A DNA stretch of 64,000 nucleotides from Sipunculus nudus. Its lineage: Eukaryota; Annelida; Sipuncula; Golfingiida; Sipunculidae. The notes under the pieces are model-generated. The model saw only the letters and a list, made by a program, of their open reading frames with translations. It searched no databases and was not told the origin of the DNA. The stretch lies in NCBI GenBank assembly GCA_026874595.1, contig CM049316.1:78093676-78157675 (forward strand). The letters are read 5' to 3'. A program made the translations under genes and the position numbers. Below, one piece after another: positions 28,301-40,287 of the stretch. Within the stretch, counting starts at the first letter, position 1; each line of letters starts with the position of its first letter.

Positions 28301-29696
28301 ACCTATGGGTCATTTTTATGTATATTCTGTCATTATATGTAGTATATACTACTGTTTTCATGGCAGGCAAATCCACTTCCTGTGACTTAGATGTCAGATG
28401 TATCAAAAACAATGGTTTGAGTGCATTACAGAGTGTAATCAGACATGTCTGGTTTATCCCTGACTCTGAGTCATTCTGCCTCAAACCACATGAGTTTTAA
28501 GGGGACAATGGATTTCTCATTAACACGCCGATGATTAATTTGGGTGTTAATGAAGGGTACCTCTCAATTATTCAGTTTTACATTAAAGCACTTGAAGCTG
28601 TTTAATTGTTAATAAGGCACACACTTCCATGTGTCATCTGTGGATTTACATTGGATAGGACTGATCTCCTATATCTACAGATGTTTTGTATGGCTTGCCG
28701 GTGTAACCAGTGATTATTTGACAAGACAGCTGCCTGTTGTTCACACTTGTTGATAGTTTTACCTCTTTCCATCAGTTTCCAAACATCTTTCTGAATGTGT
28801 GTGTGTGGAGGGGGAGGGGGAGGTAATCAGGTGAAGCAGAGCTTGTTTGCTGGTTTCAGGATAATTGTAATCAAGAAGTCTTTTTAATTTAGGGTCAAAC
28901 ATATTAAATGCATGCCTAAATATGCTAAAGCCTTAGTTCACTTTGGTGTCAGCATGTAAGGTAGTGTGATTTATTTCATCCTTGTGAGACTTGGACATGC
29001 CCTGAATGATCTTAGGATGACTAGTTAGCTCCACACCTCATCTACAGTATGTTAACCATTTGAACCTAAAAATGATTACGGGGCTCTTAGTTATAAATTA
29101 CATCTTGATGTGAATGATGAACATATAATCAGCCATGTCTGACAACAGACCCAACTGAATCAGAAAGTAGAGGGCCCTCACTAGAGCACATACCTCTCCT
29201 GCAGGAACACAATTCTTCTGGGTCTGTCCCTGTATTTAGGTGCACGCCATTATTTAATGTCCAGGTCTTCCTTGATCTGTGTCCCATCCAGCTTTGTGGA
29301 ATTTTGTTGAGTTTTCATAGCAGACAAACAAACTAACAAATAGACAGATGAAAACATTACCTGTATTGCAGAGGCCCTGAAGCTGTACATGTATATATTC
29401 AGGTGTATGTAGTCATTTTAATGTTAGTGTTATAGTAACACCAGTCATGCATCATATCAAACTACCATCAGTTAACATCTACACTGTGTATTGCATGCAG
29501 TACTGATTTATTTATCAGTGAAAGGTACAGTTTAAGTGTAATGTATATAAATCAATATCATAGGTTATAATTGGTCTGTTTATGGAAACTACTACAACAT
29601 CTTAGTTAAAATTTGTAAGCTCTCCTAAATTGATGTTACCTTGTAGTACCTGATCTGTGACCAGGTCAGGGCTACAATTGTCAAATATATATATAT

Positions 29697-30014
29697 GTCG
29701 AGGCCCAGATTAGAATCTGGCCCAATTTAAAACTGGGCCAGCCCAGATCAAAATTTTGATTTGGACCAGCCCAGATCAAAATTCTAATCTGGGCCAGACC
29801 AGTTTTTAACTGGGCCAGACCAGATTTAAATCCTGAAGTCTTCACCACATGATTTTAATCTGGACTGGCCCAGATCAAAATTTTAATCTTGGCTGGCCCA
29901 GTTTAAAACTGGTTTGGCCCAGATTAGAATTTTGATCTGGGCCGGTCCAAATCAAAATTTTTATCAGGGCTGGCCGAGTTTTAAATTGGACCAGATTCTA
30001 ATCTGGGCCTTGAC
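29697..30014. mobile_element. Short (318-bp) relative of the 16397-18413 element
   Basis: It starts with the same end, GTCGAGGCCCAGATTAGAAT, and closes with the near-inverse ATTCTAATCTGGGCCTTGAC, flanked by ATATAT and ATATAC. The interior consists only of the GGCCCAGATC/GATCTGGGCC palindromic modules, without the AT-rich centre. It is a non-autonomous derivative of the same family, again in a (TA)n tract. Confidence 0.88.
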
Positions 30015-30052
30015 ATATACACACATAAAAAACTATTAGTCACCAAGGACAG

Positions 30053-30385
30053 CCACAAATACTCACTATCACACCATCAACAAGCACTCACTATTACACT
30101 GTCAACAAGTACTCACTTTCACACTGTCAACAAGTACTCACTTTCACACTGTCAACAAGTACTCACTTTCAATCTGTCAACAAGTACTCACTTTCACACT
30201 GTCAACAAGTACTCACTTTCACACTGTTAACAAGTACTCACTTTCACACTGTCAACAAGTACTCACTTTCACACTGTCAACAAGTACTCACTTTCACACT
30301 GTCAACAAGTACTCACTTTCACACTGTCAACAAGTACTTTCACACTGTCAACAAGTACTCACTTTCATACTGTTAACAAGTACTC
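30053..30385. repeat. 25-bp minisatellite, about 13 copies
   Basis: The unit is CAACAAGTACTCACTTTCAC followed by ACTGT. The first copies are diverged (CAAGCACTCACTATTACACT), the central ones nearly identical, and one copy near 30335 lacks four bases. It lies ~300 bp upstream of the first visible septin exon. Confidence 0.95.
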
Positions 30386-30686
30386 TCCTGATTATCTGAT
30401 TTCTTTCTTAATTTTGGTGTTACTCCTGTGTATTCTCTTGCCTTCCATTAATTAATGTGAATTAACATTTAATAAGAAAGGAACATTAAATTATATATTG
30501 AAATCAAGGTAAATATACTTATAAATAAATTTACACTGCACGATTAAATACTTTCATCAATACACTCTGCTGATATGATCAGGTTTCATTCAGACATGCA
30601 ACACAATGACTCTTTAAATAACCCTCTTACTTATCGATAGTAATCTTGTAGGGACATGATCATTGATAGTTATCTTGTCATTGCAG

Positions 30687-30787
30687 GTAGAAACCACAAA
30701 AGTCTTATTGAAGGAGGGAGGAGTACAGCTCAGGCTGACCATTGTGGACACTCCAGGTTTCGGGGACGCTGTAGACAACACAGACTG
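30687..30787 (+). CDS. SEPTIN7: Septin-7 exon with G3 motif
   Basis: The acceptor is TTGCAG at 30686 and the donor is GTGGGT at 30788. It encodes [20 protein letters not shown] followed by [13 protein letters not shown] and the first two bases of a Cys codon, which the next exon completes. DTPG is the G3 (switch II) motif, which contacts the GTP gamma-phosphate and magnesium. In known SEPT7 proteins the segment before this exon contains the G1 P-loop; no such exon is visible upstream in the window. Confidence 0.93.
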
Positions 30788-33072
30788 GTGGGTAATCTGA
30801 AGATCCTATGCTTTATGACACTGGAAAATCACCTTCTGTATCAATAACAAAACCAAACTAGATGTTTACAATCACCAAGCAATCAGAGGAAGCCCCTCCC
30901 CCCATCCCCGCAACTGATAATGGACAATCGACTATGGAGCATAAGACCTTGGAAATTAGGTCATGGTCAAAAATAAATAACAGGAGCAAATTTGTGACCT
31001 ATGACTGATATTGTGCCCAAAGGTCTGTAAAAATCAGCCATATTTGAAATCTAGCTCTAACACAGACAGAAGAACGAAAAGGAAATTAAAGGAAAACAAA
31101 AAGGTTGTTATCAGTAGTTTTGCACGTGGGGGGGGGGGGGGGGGGGGGAGGACCTAAGAAAGTCCATCCACCCAAAAATTTGACCCAAATATTAATGTAG
31201 AAATAAAATATTCAACTCCTGAAGGGAGGCTTAACAAGCTGAATTATTCATGTTCTGGGGCCAATAATCCCAACTATTTCTTTGATAATCTGTAGTTAAT
31301 CTAAAAGAGTAATTCTAGTAACATTTACAGATATACAAATGGTGGTGAAGACAAATTCCTTGGTAGAGATCATATTGTTGTGGGGTTGTGGAACCAACGT
31401 GGCATGCTTTGTAAACCACTGTAACATCAATATAGTCATTATTATGACATGACCAACATTTGATACTGTTATTTTCCCTTTTTACCTGGTTCTGTTTTAC
31501 ATGGTTAGGATTTATCAGGCAACCACCAGTCATGTGAATTCCTAAGAAGTTGTTTTGCTGTACATAATTGGTTCTGACATTCTGTTGAAAGAAATGTATC
31601 ACATTCATACAGGGATAGTGAGTTCATATAAAAAGCGTGAAATACTGCACTGAACCATACATCTTGTCCTCATGAACACTAAACATCCTGACTGGGGTGT
31701 TGTCATTGATATCCTTGAAACCTGCTCACTGTCTGTCCAACCGTAACATGTGGGGTCACAGAGACCTACACATACACTGATGACATGCCACCTGGCATTT
31801 AAGTCTGGACCCATCATGATCAAAATCACTTGCTTCATATTAATATCTTGAATCTGTTTGGCTCAATTAGCTTTCAGCTGAATCTGTTTGTCTGTCCATT
31901 CGTTTTAATACATGATACTTGAAACAAGTACAAATTTCAGTGATATTTCATGGGGAAGTCCACCTTCAGGTAGTGAAGGTTTCATAAAATTTTGTGTTCA
32001 GCCAAATGCAGATTAAAGACACCTCTTTGTCTGTTTGTACATCTGTCTATTAGCTAGTTTACATCTGGTGGTGACACCTGGTGGAGAATTCAGGTACCAT
32101 TAACACATTCATGAATTGTAATTGATGTTAGTTTTTGATCTGGTGTTGGTGGAGGTATGAGCTCTCTGACTGCTGTCTAGTTAATGGTAAAACACTGTTA
32201 GTTCACCACCCAAAATAAAACCATCTATGGCGGACACAGTGCTCAGAGAGCTTCATTCAGCCTGATTACCCAGTTCACTAGTTCAGCATGTTTAGGATTT
32301 CTACTTGAGTGCTCGCATACCAACCATTAACTTGAGCAGAACAGATTTTATCGTGATTAGAGATCAAGGCTTGGACGGGCAGGACAGATGGCCTGGACTT
32401 CCTGTCCATGTGTGACTTTTCCTGTGGCAGTGGTATGTGACAGTAAGCTGTGTTAGAAGATCTCTCCATCCTGTTGTCTTAATTCACACCCAAGTTTGAA
32501 TGAATAAGAATGGACCAAATCCATCCCTGTCTATCTTCTTGGCCATCTACAAGAACTCTGGCAAAAATGTTTTTCCTTTTTCTTCTTATATTCTGATGAA
32601 CCCACCAAAATTAGTCAGTGCTTCTTTGCCATGAGACCTGTGTCTCCATTTGTTGAACTGAAATCCTTTATTATATTAACTTGCAATCTTGCATACAAGC
32701 AGACACACTCCTGTTCTTTATTAATTATGTCAATCTTGTAGGCATGTACTGTGTATGAAAGTTTTACTCAATATATTTTCTGCAATAGAAATTGTTTTGC
32801 AGAAATAAATCATTTGATTTATACTGACACTTGGCTCACCTCTGCCTGTGCATTTATCTTTTTTTGTGTTACTGCTTAATTTTTTCTATTAACTTTCAAC
32901 AGAATCTGTGCACAAGATTAATATAAAAATATGTCATGAAAGATTGATCATTATGTTAATTAAAATTTTAAAAAGAATCATTTAAAAATATATATAATTG
33001 TGTCCTTTGTAATCATTCCTCCAAACTGGAAAGTTTACAATGCAGATGGCAATTAATGTACATGTATATATA

Positions 33073-33103
<31 letters not shown>

Positions 33104-36100
33104 CATGTTTTTTGCAAGTGATCGTGACCTTGATTGCTGTCATTGAGGATGAAATGTTTAAGAAGTAGACTTTTTGCAGATATTGTTTTAGCTGAATTAT
33201 CTGAATATTCCTTGAGTCGTGTTTTATTTATTTTCTGTTAATAATATCCGTGCTATAGTTTTTCAGTACAGTTAGCAGAGTGAATTTTCTGTAACCTAAA
33301 TGGGGCTATTAGCCAGAGACTGGATGGTAATTTGTGGTCTGTTTTTTCAGCTGGCAGCCAGTGATCCAGTACATTGAGACTAAATATGAGGAATATCTCA
33401 ATGCTGAATCCCGCGTCAACCGCAAAACCATGCCAGACAACCGAGTCCATTGCTGTCTCTACTTTATTTCTCCCAACGGACACGGGTAAATGAATATTAA
33501 TTACCATCCTCCAACATTCATGTTGAGTCTCTGATTAATTGCATGATGTATTTTCTCTCCCAGTAGACCTAATCTCATACTGGTGAATATTTATAAACAT
33601 TTAAAGCAAATATGGAAGACATTCTAATTAATAAGTAGAGTTTATTGGTGATATTCAAATTTCTAAGTTTATTAATGTGTTTGTACTTTAGATCCTACTT
33701 CAGTTGTTAGAGCTCTTGCTTTTTGCATATATCAACAGAAACTACCTTGATTATTGGTTATGCAGTTTTTACCCTGCTCTGGTTAAACTTTCCTATTGTC
33801 AGCATAGAAAAAGAAAATGAAACAGTTAAACATGATTTGCTGTTTACTGGTTTCACTGCAATTACAGGAAGAATTGGATGGATTATTTTTCAGTATATGA
33901 TTTGGGTTATTTAAGTGGAATGAACATAACTCTGGCTTTCATTAAGCTGCTTTTGGACAGTCTTGAAATTCCATGCAATTAATTAGAGTCCCATTGGATT
34001 TTGTGGGGTCACAGACTCAGTGTAAACTATTTTTAAGATTCCATGTATTTTGTAATCTTAAGAATCACAAGAGTAATTTATCCAGTGCCCATAGATATTT
34101 ATTACATGTACATCAGTAACAGTTCATGGCCAAGCAATAAAATCTGCGTAATTTTGAATGGTAGAAAGTTAATATTTTAACATTTTAATCAATAAATTTT
34201 CAATTAATTTTAATTTTCACCAGTACTTATTGTTATATTGGTTATACTTTTGGTATAATTTAAATAAACAAACTGTGCTTTATTGAACTGAGGCAGGATC
34301 ATTAATTTTCTGAAGTAACTGGTTATGCATCAGTCATTTGTACTTTGATGAATATATTCCCATCAAGGGCATCACTTGTCACCAGATGAACCATTGAGCT
34401 TGATGACCAAACCTTAGTACAACAGTTAATAACCTCACTATGAGTTATATGATTGTAATAAATGATCACAGTTTCCTGCAGGCCAGGATGTTGTGTTTAC
34501 ACAGTAGTTCAATATATTTGAATGGTGTGGGGTACTGGTCTCTGACAGTAACACGAGTCCATTGTGATGTGTCATTCTGCAGCCAACAATTTTCTCCTGT
34601 GGTTGGATGCTCAGGTTTTCAGAAATTAGAGTCCTCCGAAGATATCAAGCATCAGAGATGCCTGCACCCACTTCTTGGTGATGTACATGTTGTGATGCCT
34701 GCTGTATTTGAGACATTTACAAAACGACCTTCACTGATGTATGATTTAATTTAATCTTTACAGGTTGAAGCCTCTGGACATAGAATTCATGAAACGACTC
34801 CATGACAAAGTTAACATCATCCCTCTGATAGCCAAGGCAGACACCATGACACCAAACGAATGTAGAGAGTTCAAGAAGACGGTCAGTCCTGCTAACCTTG
34901 ATACTTTATACCTCCTATGCTGGCCATGCTTTAAATCAGCAGTGGTATCAGACTGAAAACCTGCAACCTTTCACCTCTACTACATTTATTACCTGATGTT
35001 TATATGTAAATTAACCAGGAGAGCAGACACAGTTTATGATCACTTTTGTGTATACATTTCAGTTCTATTCCATTCAATTACTGATGTATATGTTACATAA
35101 AATTCAATGGTCTGTTTCAAGTTAAACTTAGGTTAGTAAGTAATTATGACATTGTAACAGTTGGGACATCATTATTCATTATTGTTATTTAGTGACTTAC
35201 TTAAATGCCTCTTGACTTGAGCACAAAATATGACTTAAACAATTTTATTCAAATATGTGTATATGTGAATATTTCAGCCATGTTTATTGTTATGAGTTAT
35301 CTTTTCAGGTTCTCAATGAGATTGCACGACACAAAATCAAGATTTATGAATTCCCAGATTGTGACGATGAGGAAGAAAATAAAACACAAAAGAAACTAAA
35401 GGTAACCATAGCAACACTTGGCCCAGTGAATGTTTCATAAATAAATATTATTCATGTCATTATATATACAATCCACCCATCTTTGAAAATTACAAACAGA
35501 TCACCATTAAATATGATTCAGTGTGACTCGCACACCACTTTATTAAGAAATTGATCATTGCTCACCATTCATTTCCTGTTTTGAGGCAGAACTTGTTACT
35601 GGTTGAACTAGTTCTCTGAGAATTGTCATATTTATTTCATTATTGTATATTTATGTCATCATCAGGAACAGCCTGTTAAAACTTAAAACCTGATCTGTTC
35701 TGCAAGTGCATGAGATTGTTTTTCTCAGGTTTTAATGATTTATGGACAATCCACTGTCTTTCAGGACCGCGTGCCTTTTGCTGTTGTTGGCAGCAACACA
35801 GTGGTGGATGCTCAAGGCAAGAAGGTCAGAGGTCGCATTTACCCGTGGGGAGTTGTGGAAGGTATGCTCATGTGTTCTTTGTCTCCCAGATGTAACCATA
35901 GAAGAACAAAGTAAAAATGTTGTCCTGCATTTTTGTACAGACACCAGTTTTTTTTTTATGTTTATGACAAAACAGGGGTTGCCATTTAATAAAAATACCA
36001 TGAACCGGCTTGTTATGTATTTCCTTTGTATTGGCCTTCAGGCAGCCGTGTTGTCTCATGGTCACAAGGGCCTCAGGTTATAAGGGCCTCAGGCTAATAT

Positions 36101-39100
36101 TGCCACCTTCAGGCCTGTATGAAGGCAATATAGAACAGGCGGGTCAGTAATATATAAAATTAACATTCATATGTCTTAAAATATAGAATATTTTGAACAC
36201 AGTAAATTGTTGTTTTATAAGTGTTGTATTGACTTCATTTTCAAAGATGTGTGGCATACATACAGAGTTTACCTGAGCTCACAATAGAGGTCAAAAGTCA
36301 AAGGGCATGGTTATAAAGGGGTCAAGATGGAAAACTTCCTCAATATTAACTGCTGACCATTTTGTTGTTACAGTTGAGAACTTGGAACACAACGATTTCA
36401 TTGCCTTGAGAAACATGGTGGTTCGAACACACATGCAGGACTTGAAGGACGTGACGAATAATGTCCACTATGAGAACTACCGCTACAACAATCTCGCAGC
36501 AGTCAACAAGGACAAGGACGGGAAAGCCCCTAGACCTGTGTCATCAAAGTAAGTCATACAAAGCCCCAAGACCTGTGTCATCAAAGTAAGTCACACAGCC
36601 CCGATACCCGTGTCATCAAAGTAAATCACACAAAGCCCAGACTCCCGTGTCATCAAAGTAAGTCACACAAAGCCCCTAGTCCTGTGTCATCAAAGTAAGT
36701 CAAACAAAGCCCTGAGACCCATGTCATCAAAGTTAGTCACGCTAAGCCCTGAGACCTCGCACAACCAGTTCCGGTGGTCAAGTGGTTAGTGTGTCTGACT
36801 ACTAAGCCGGTGTACTGGGAGGCATGGGTTCGAGCCTGACTGGGGCAGGTATCTACCCATGCCAGATTTTCACCCAGGGTCTTAAAATAATTGGGACGAT
36901 ATCGGGGAGCTCGGCTTTCTGATATCGGGCTGGCCCTGGGTGGATATGTCATTCGGGGACCTAAGACGACTGTCTGTGTGACAAGTACAGGCAGTCTCTT
37001 CGGGAAGATCTGATGGCTATCCAGTGTGTTTAAACCAGCTGCTGGCTGGCTCGGGTTCACACCTGAGATAGCGCGGGGCTCATTGTATGAATGAAGTTCC
37101 CGCGCACCTGACAGGAAGGCGCCAGACTGGCACACCCTGAAAGGGAGCCCGCAAAACGAACCATTTATAGTGTAAGGTAGTGTAAGAAGCATTAAAAAAT
37201 GGAGGTCGGTACCTCTGCCAAAAAATTATTAAAAAAAAAAAAAGTAAGTCACACAAAACCCCGATACCCATGTCATCAAAGTTAGTCACGCTAAGCCCTG
37301 AGACATGTATCATCAAAGTAGGTCACACAAAGCCCTGAAACCCATGTCATCAAAGTAAGTCACACAAAGCCCTGACATCTGTGTCATCAAAGTAAGTCAC
37401 ACAAAGCCCTGATACCCGTGTCATCAAAGTGAGTCACACAAAGCCCTGAGACCTGTGTCATCAAAGTAAGTCAAACAAAGGGGTGACACCCATGTCATCA
37501 AAGCAAGTCACACAAAGCCTCAATATCTGTGTCATCAAAGTAAGTCACCCAATGCCCTGATACCTGTTTCATCTAAGTTAGCCACACAAAGCCCCTAGTC
37601 CTGTGTCATCAAAGTAAGTCACACAAAACCCCGATACCCGTGTCATCAAAGTTAGTCGCACAAAGCCCTGAGACCTGTGTCATCAAAGTAAGTCAAACAA
37701 AGCTCTGAGACCCGTGTCATCAAAGTTAGTCACGCTAAGCCCTGAGACCTGTGTCATCAAAGTAAGTCACACAAAGCCCTGAGACCTGTGTCATCAAAGT
37801 AAGTCACACAAAGCCCTGAGACCTGTGTCATCAAAGTAAGTCACACAAAGCCCCGATACTGGTATCATCAAAGTAAGTCACACAAAGCCCTGAGACCTGT
37901 GTCATCAAAGTAAGTCACACAAAGCCCGGATACCCGTGTCATCAAAGTTAGTCACGCTAAGCCCTGAGACCTGTGTCATCAAAGTGAGTCACACAAAGCT
38001 CCACGACCTGTGTCATCATGGTAAGTCACACAAAGTTATAATTAGTCTCAACATATCCTAAGCACAGGTTTGTGCATGTTCGTCTTGTCCTAATTTTAAG
38101 GGTTACACTGCAGCGTATTCCGTATCACCAGGGGATGGTCTTCTGCTAAAAGATTTGTGAACTGCTTGATGCACTTAACATGGCCATTCCACCATAGTCA
38201 CTACATATGATGCAGGTCTCTCTCATATGTTCAGCATATACAGGAGGGAGTTGAGCTGATCAACTAAGTCTCGACAGGTTACAGCTCCATCTGATCATTG
38301 CATGGTTATTATTGATGCAGGGTCACTTTTCTAGGACATATTTCTACAGTAGCAAACTCTAATTATCTGAAATGATCGGATAAAATCACTTCATATTTCA
38401 AAATATTGGGCATATATTTAAAAAAATTGTAACACTTGACACATTCATAATGTCAAATACAGGGGCCTGGATAGCCGAGTGGTAAAACGCTCAGCCTTCT
38501 CTGCTGGCGACCCAGGTTCAATCCCCAGTGTGGCTATGAGAGTGGGTTTTAGTGGCCCGTCCAAGGCCGGTGGTTTTCTCCGGGTCCTCTGGTTTCATCA
38601 ACCCTTACCGACTACCGAGCGCCGACATACGAGCCATGGAGAGTGCCTTGTATTAGTTATTATAACTAGTTGTACAATCCTTGTAAAATAAATGAAATTT
38701 ATATTTTAATACAGCATCCTTTTAATGGATGGCCTTTCCAGACATGACATAATAATTATGATGTTTATGGGATGCATTTACACAGACCACAATTTTAGAT
38801 ATGGTGTGTGTTGTGTATTGAGCAGGAACCCCATGGCTCAGATGGAAGAGGAGAGAAGGGAGCACCAGGCAAAGATGAAGAAGATGGAGGCCGAGATGGA
38901 ACAGGTGTTTGAGATGAAGGTCAAAGAGAAGAAACAGAAGCTCAAAGATTCAGAGGCTGATGTGAGTTAATGATAATAATGATTAAAATTAATACTCATC
39001 ATCAGTTCACAAAGATAAACAATAAATATAAACAACTGAAGAAACAAAAGCTCAAAGATTCAGAGGCTGATGTGAGTTAATGATAATAATGATTAAAATT

Positions 39101-40240
39101 AATACTCATCATCAGTTCACAAAGATAAACAACAAATATAACCAACTAAAGAAACAGAAGCTCAAAGATTCAGAGTCTGATGTGAGTTAATAATAATAAA
39201 AATGATAAAATTTACATTCAGGTTAATTTCACAGAGATAAATATATAGATATTAATTTTTTTCAAAAAGAGAATATGTATATTAATAATTATATATATAT
39301 TGTAAGAATAATGAAGTAAAATGGGTCTTTGGGGCTCAGGTTAATTATTATTTTAGGAATGGAAATTTAGTAATCATGTGTGGGATGCATGTGGAGTGAA
39401 TAAGGCATATCACATGTGTCACGTCGGATACGGGTCGCTCTGCCCCGAGGGAGGGGTATGACGTAATAGTAGGTCGGCGAAGGGTATAGCAATGCCCTGA
39501 GGGTGGCTTAGTACCAGCCAGCCCTATCTCGGGTAATTTGTCATTTTCAGTCGGGTGGACTGGACTGGCACAAATAGCCTATAGATTAAATTACAGCCAC
39601 GGGCTGGAGGGGAAAATTCGGTTTTAAATTATACCTCGCCCGCCCGTTGCTAACTCCCTGCTCTCAAATTCTCCTGCGGCTGACCATGCAGCCTCTCTCC
39701 TAATCTTTCACCCTCATTGGATGATCTTACAAAACCACTCTCTTCAACTAATCCTGATTGGTTAAGATCATCCAATGAGGGTGAAAGATTAGGAGAGAGG
39801 CTGCATGGTCAGCCGCAGGAGAATTTGAGAGCAGGGAGTTAGCAACGGGCGGGCGAGGTAAGCAGACGGAAAGACTGTGTAACTTTAAAACCAAGTGGGG
39901 GAATACACAAGGGTGATTCCCCTTAACAGGTCTCACTAAGCTTAGAGTCCAGAGGGGACCTAGAGTTCTATAGTGACAGTGTTATTGTACAAGGATAGTA
40001 CAAGAAGCTAATTCGAGAAACCCGAAGAAAGCCCGGAAAACATAGAGAACAAGTGTGTAAACCTCAGTGCTGAATAAAGCCTTTTTGTCATCATTAACTG
40101 TAACCAGCGGTTGTGTTTTTCATTCCGCAACACACACACAAGCAAACTCACTGAAAAAAACAGTCGTATTTAAATCCTCATATCATAATCATCCATAACC
40201 ACTTTTACAAACGCACATATCAGCTACGGTGGATATGATG

Positions 40241-40287
<47 letters not shown>

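Larger units (their letters stand above)
18457..29696. other. Long non-coding stretch, inferred intron
   Basis: No open frame here has coding character together with splice sites or similarity to a protein I recognise. The longest, 22209-22568 (+, 119 codons), overlaps a 62-bp duplication and looks random. Listed separately are three small tandem repeats: 19681, 22439 and 25220. A CTCF-like core with two mismatches (AGATGGCGCT on the minus strand, near 24300) and a TATATAAAA-type sequence near 24327 could mark a regulatory site, but there is no further support. Confidence 0.5.
30788..33350 (+). other. Septin-7 intron, 2.56 kb
   Basis: The intron contains a G21 run (31128-31148) and a (TA)n tract (about 33067-33104). 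It is otherwise unique AT-rich sequence with no coding signal. Confidence 0.8.

Noticed and set aside
28286-28314. CAGCTGAGCACCATGACCTA, similar to the 3' end of the 2.6-kb element
   Set aside because: Only ~30 bp are alike and no element body is recognisable upstream, so a truncated copy cannot be supported.
28318-28500. GKST sequence (GGCAAATCCACT) as the missing septin P-loop exon
   Set aside because: It follows a TGGCAG acceptor-like site, but the downstream residues (SCDLDVRCIKNNG) do not resemble the septin segment after GKST, and there is no GESG before it.
36737-37316. Minus-strand frames of 151 and 78 codons
   Set aside because: They lie inside the SINE and the 37-bp array and are shadows of repeats.
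38472-38525. Genuine tRNA gene
   Set aside because: The A and B boxes are present, but the cloverleaf arms do not close and a SINE body follows, so it is called a SINE.
39051-39182. Extra septin exons at the two downstream 110-bp copies
   Set aside because: The copies carry the exon end and donor but no acceptor or upstream exon part. Reading through meets GTGAGTTAA, an in-frame stop.
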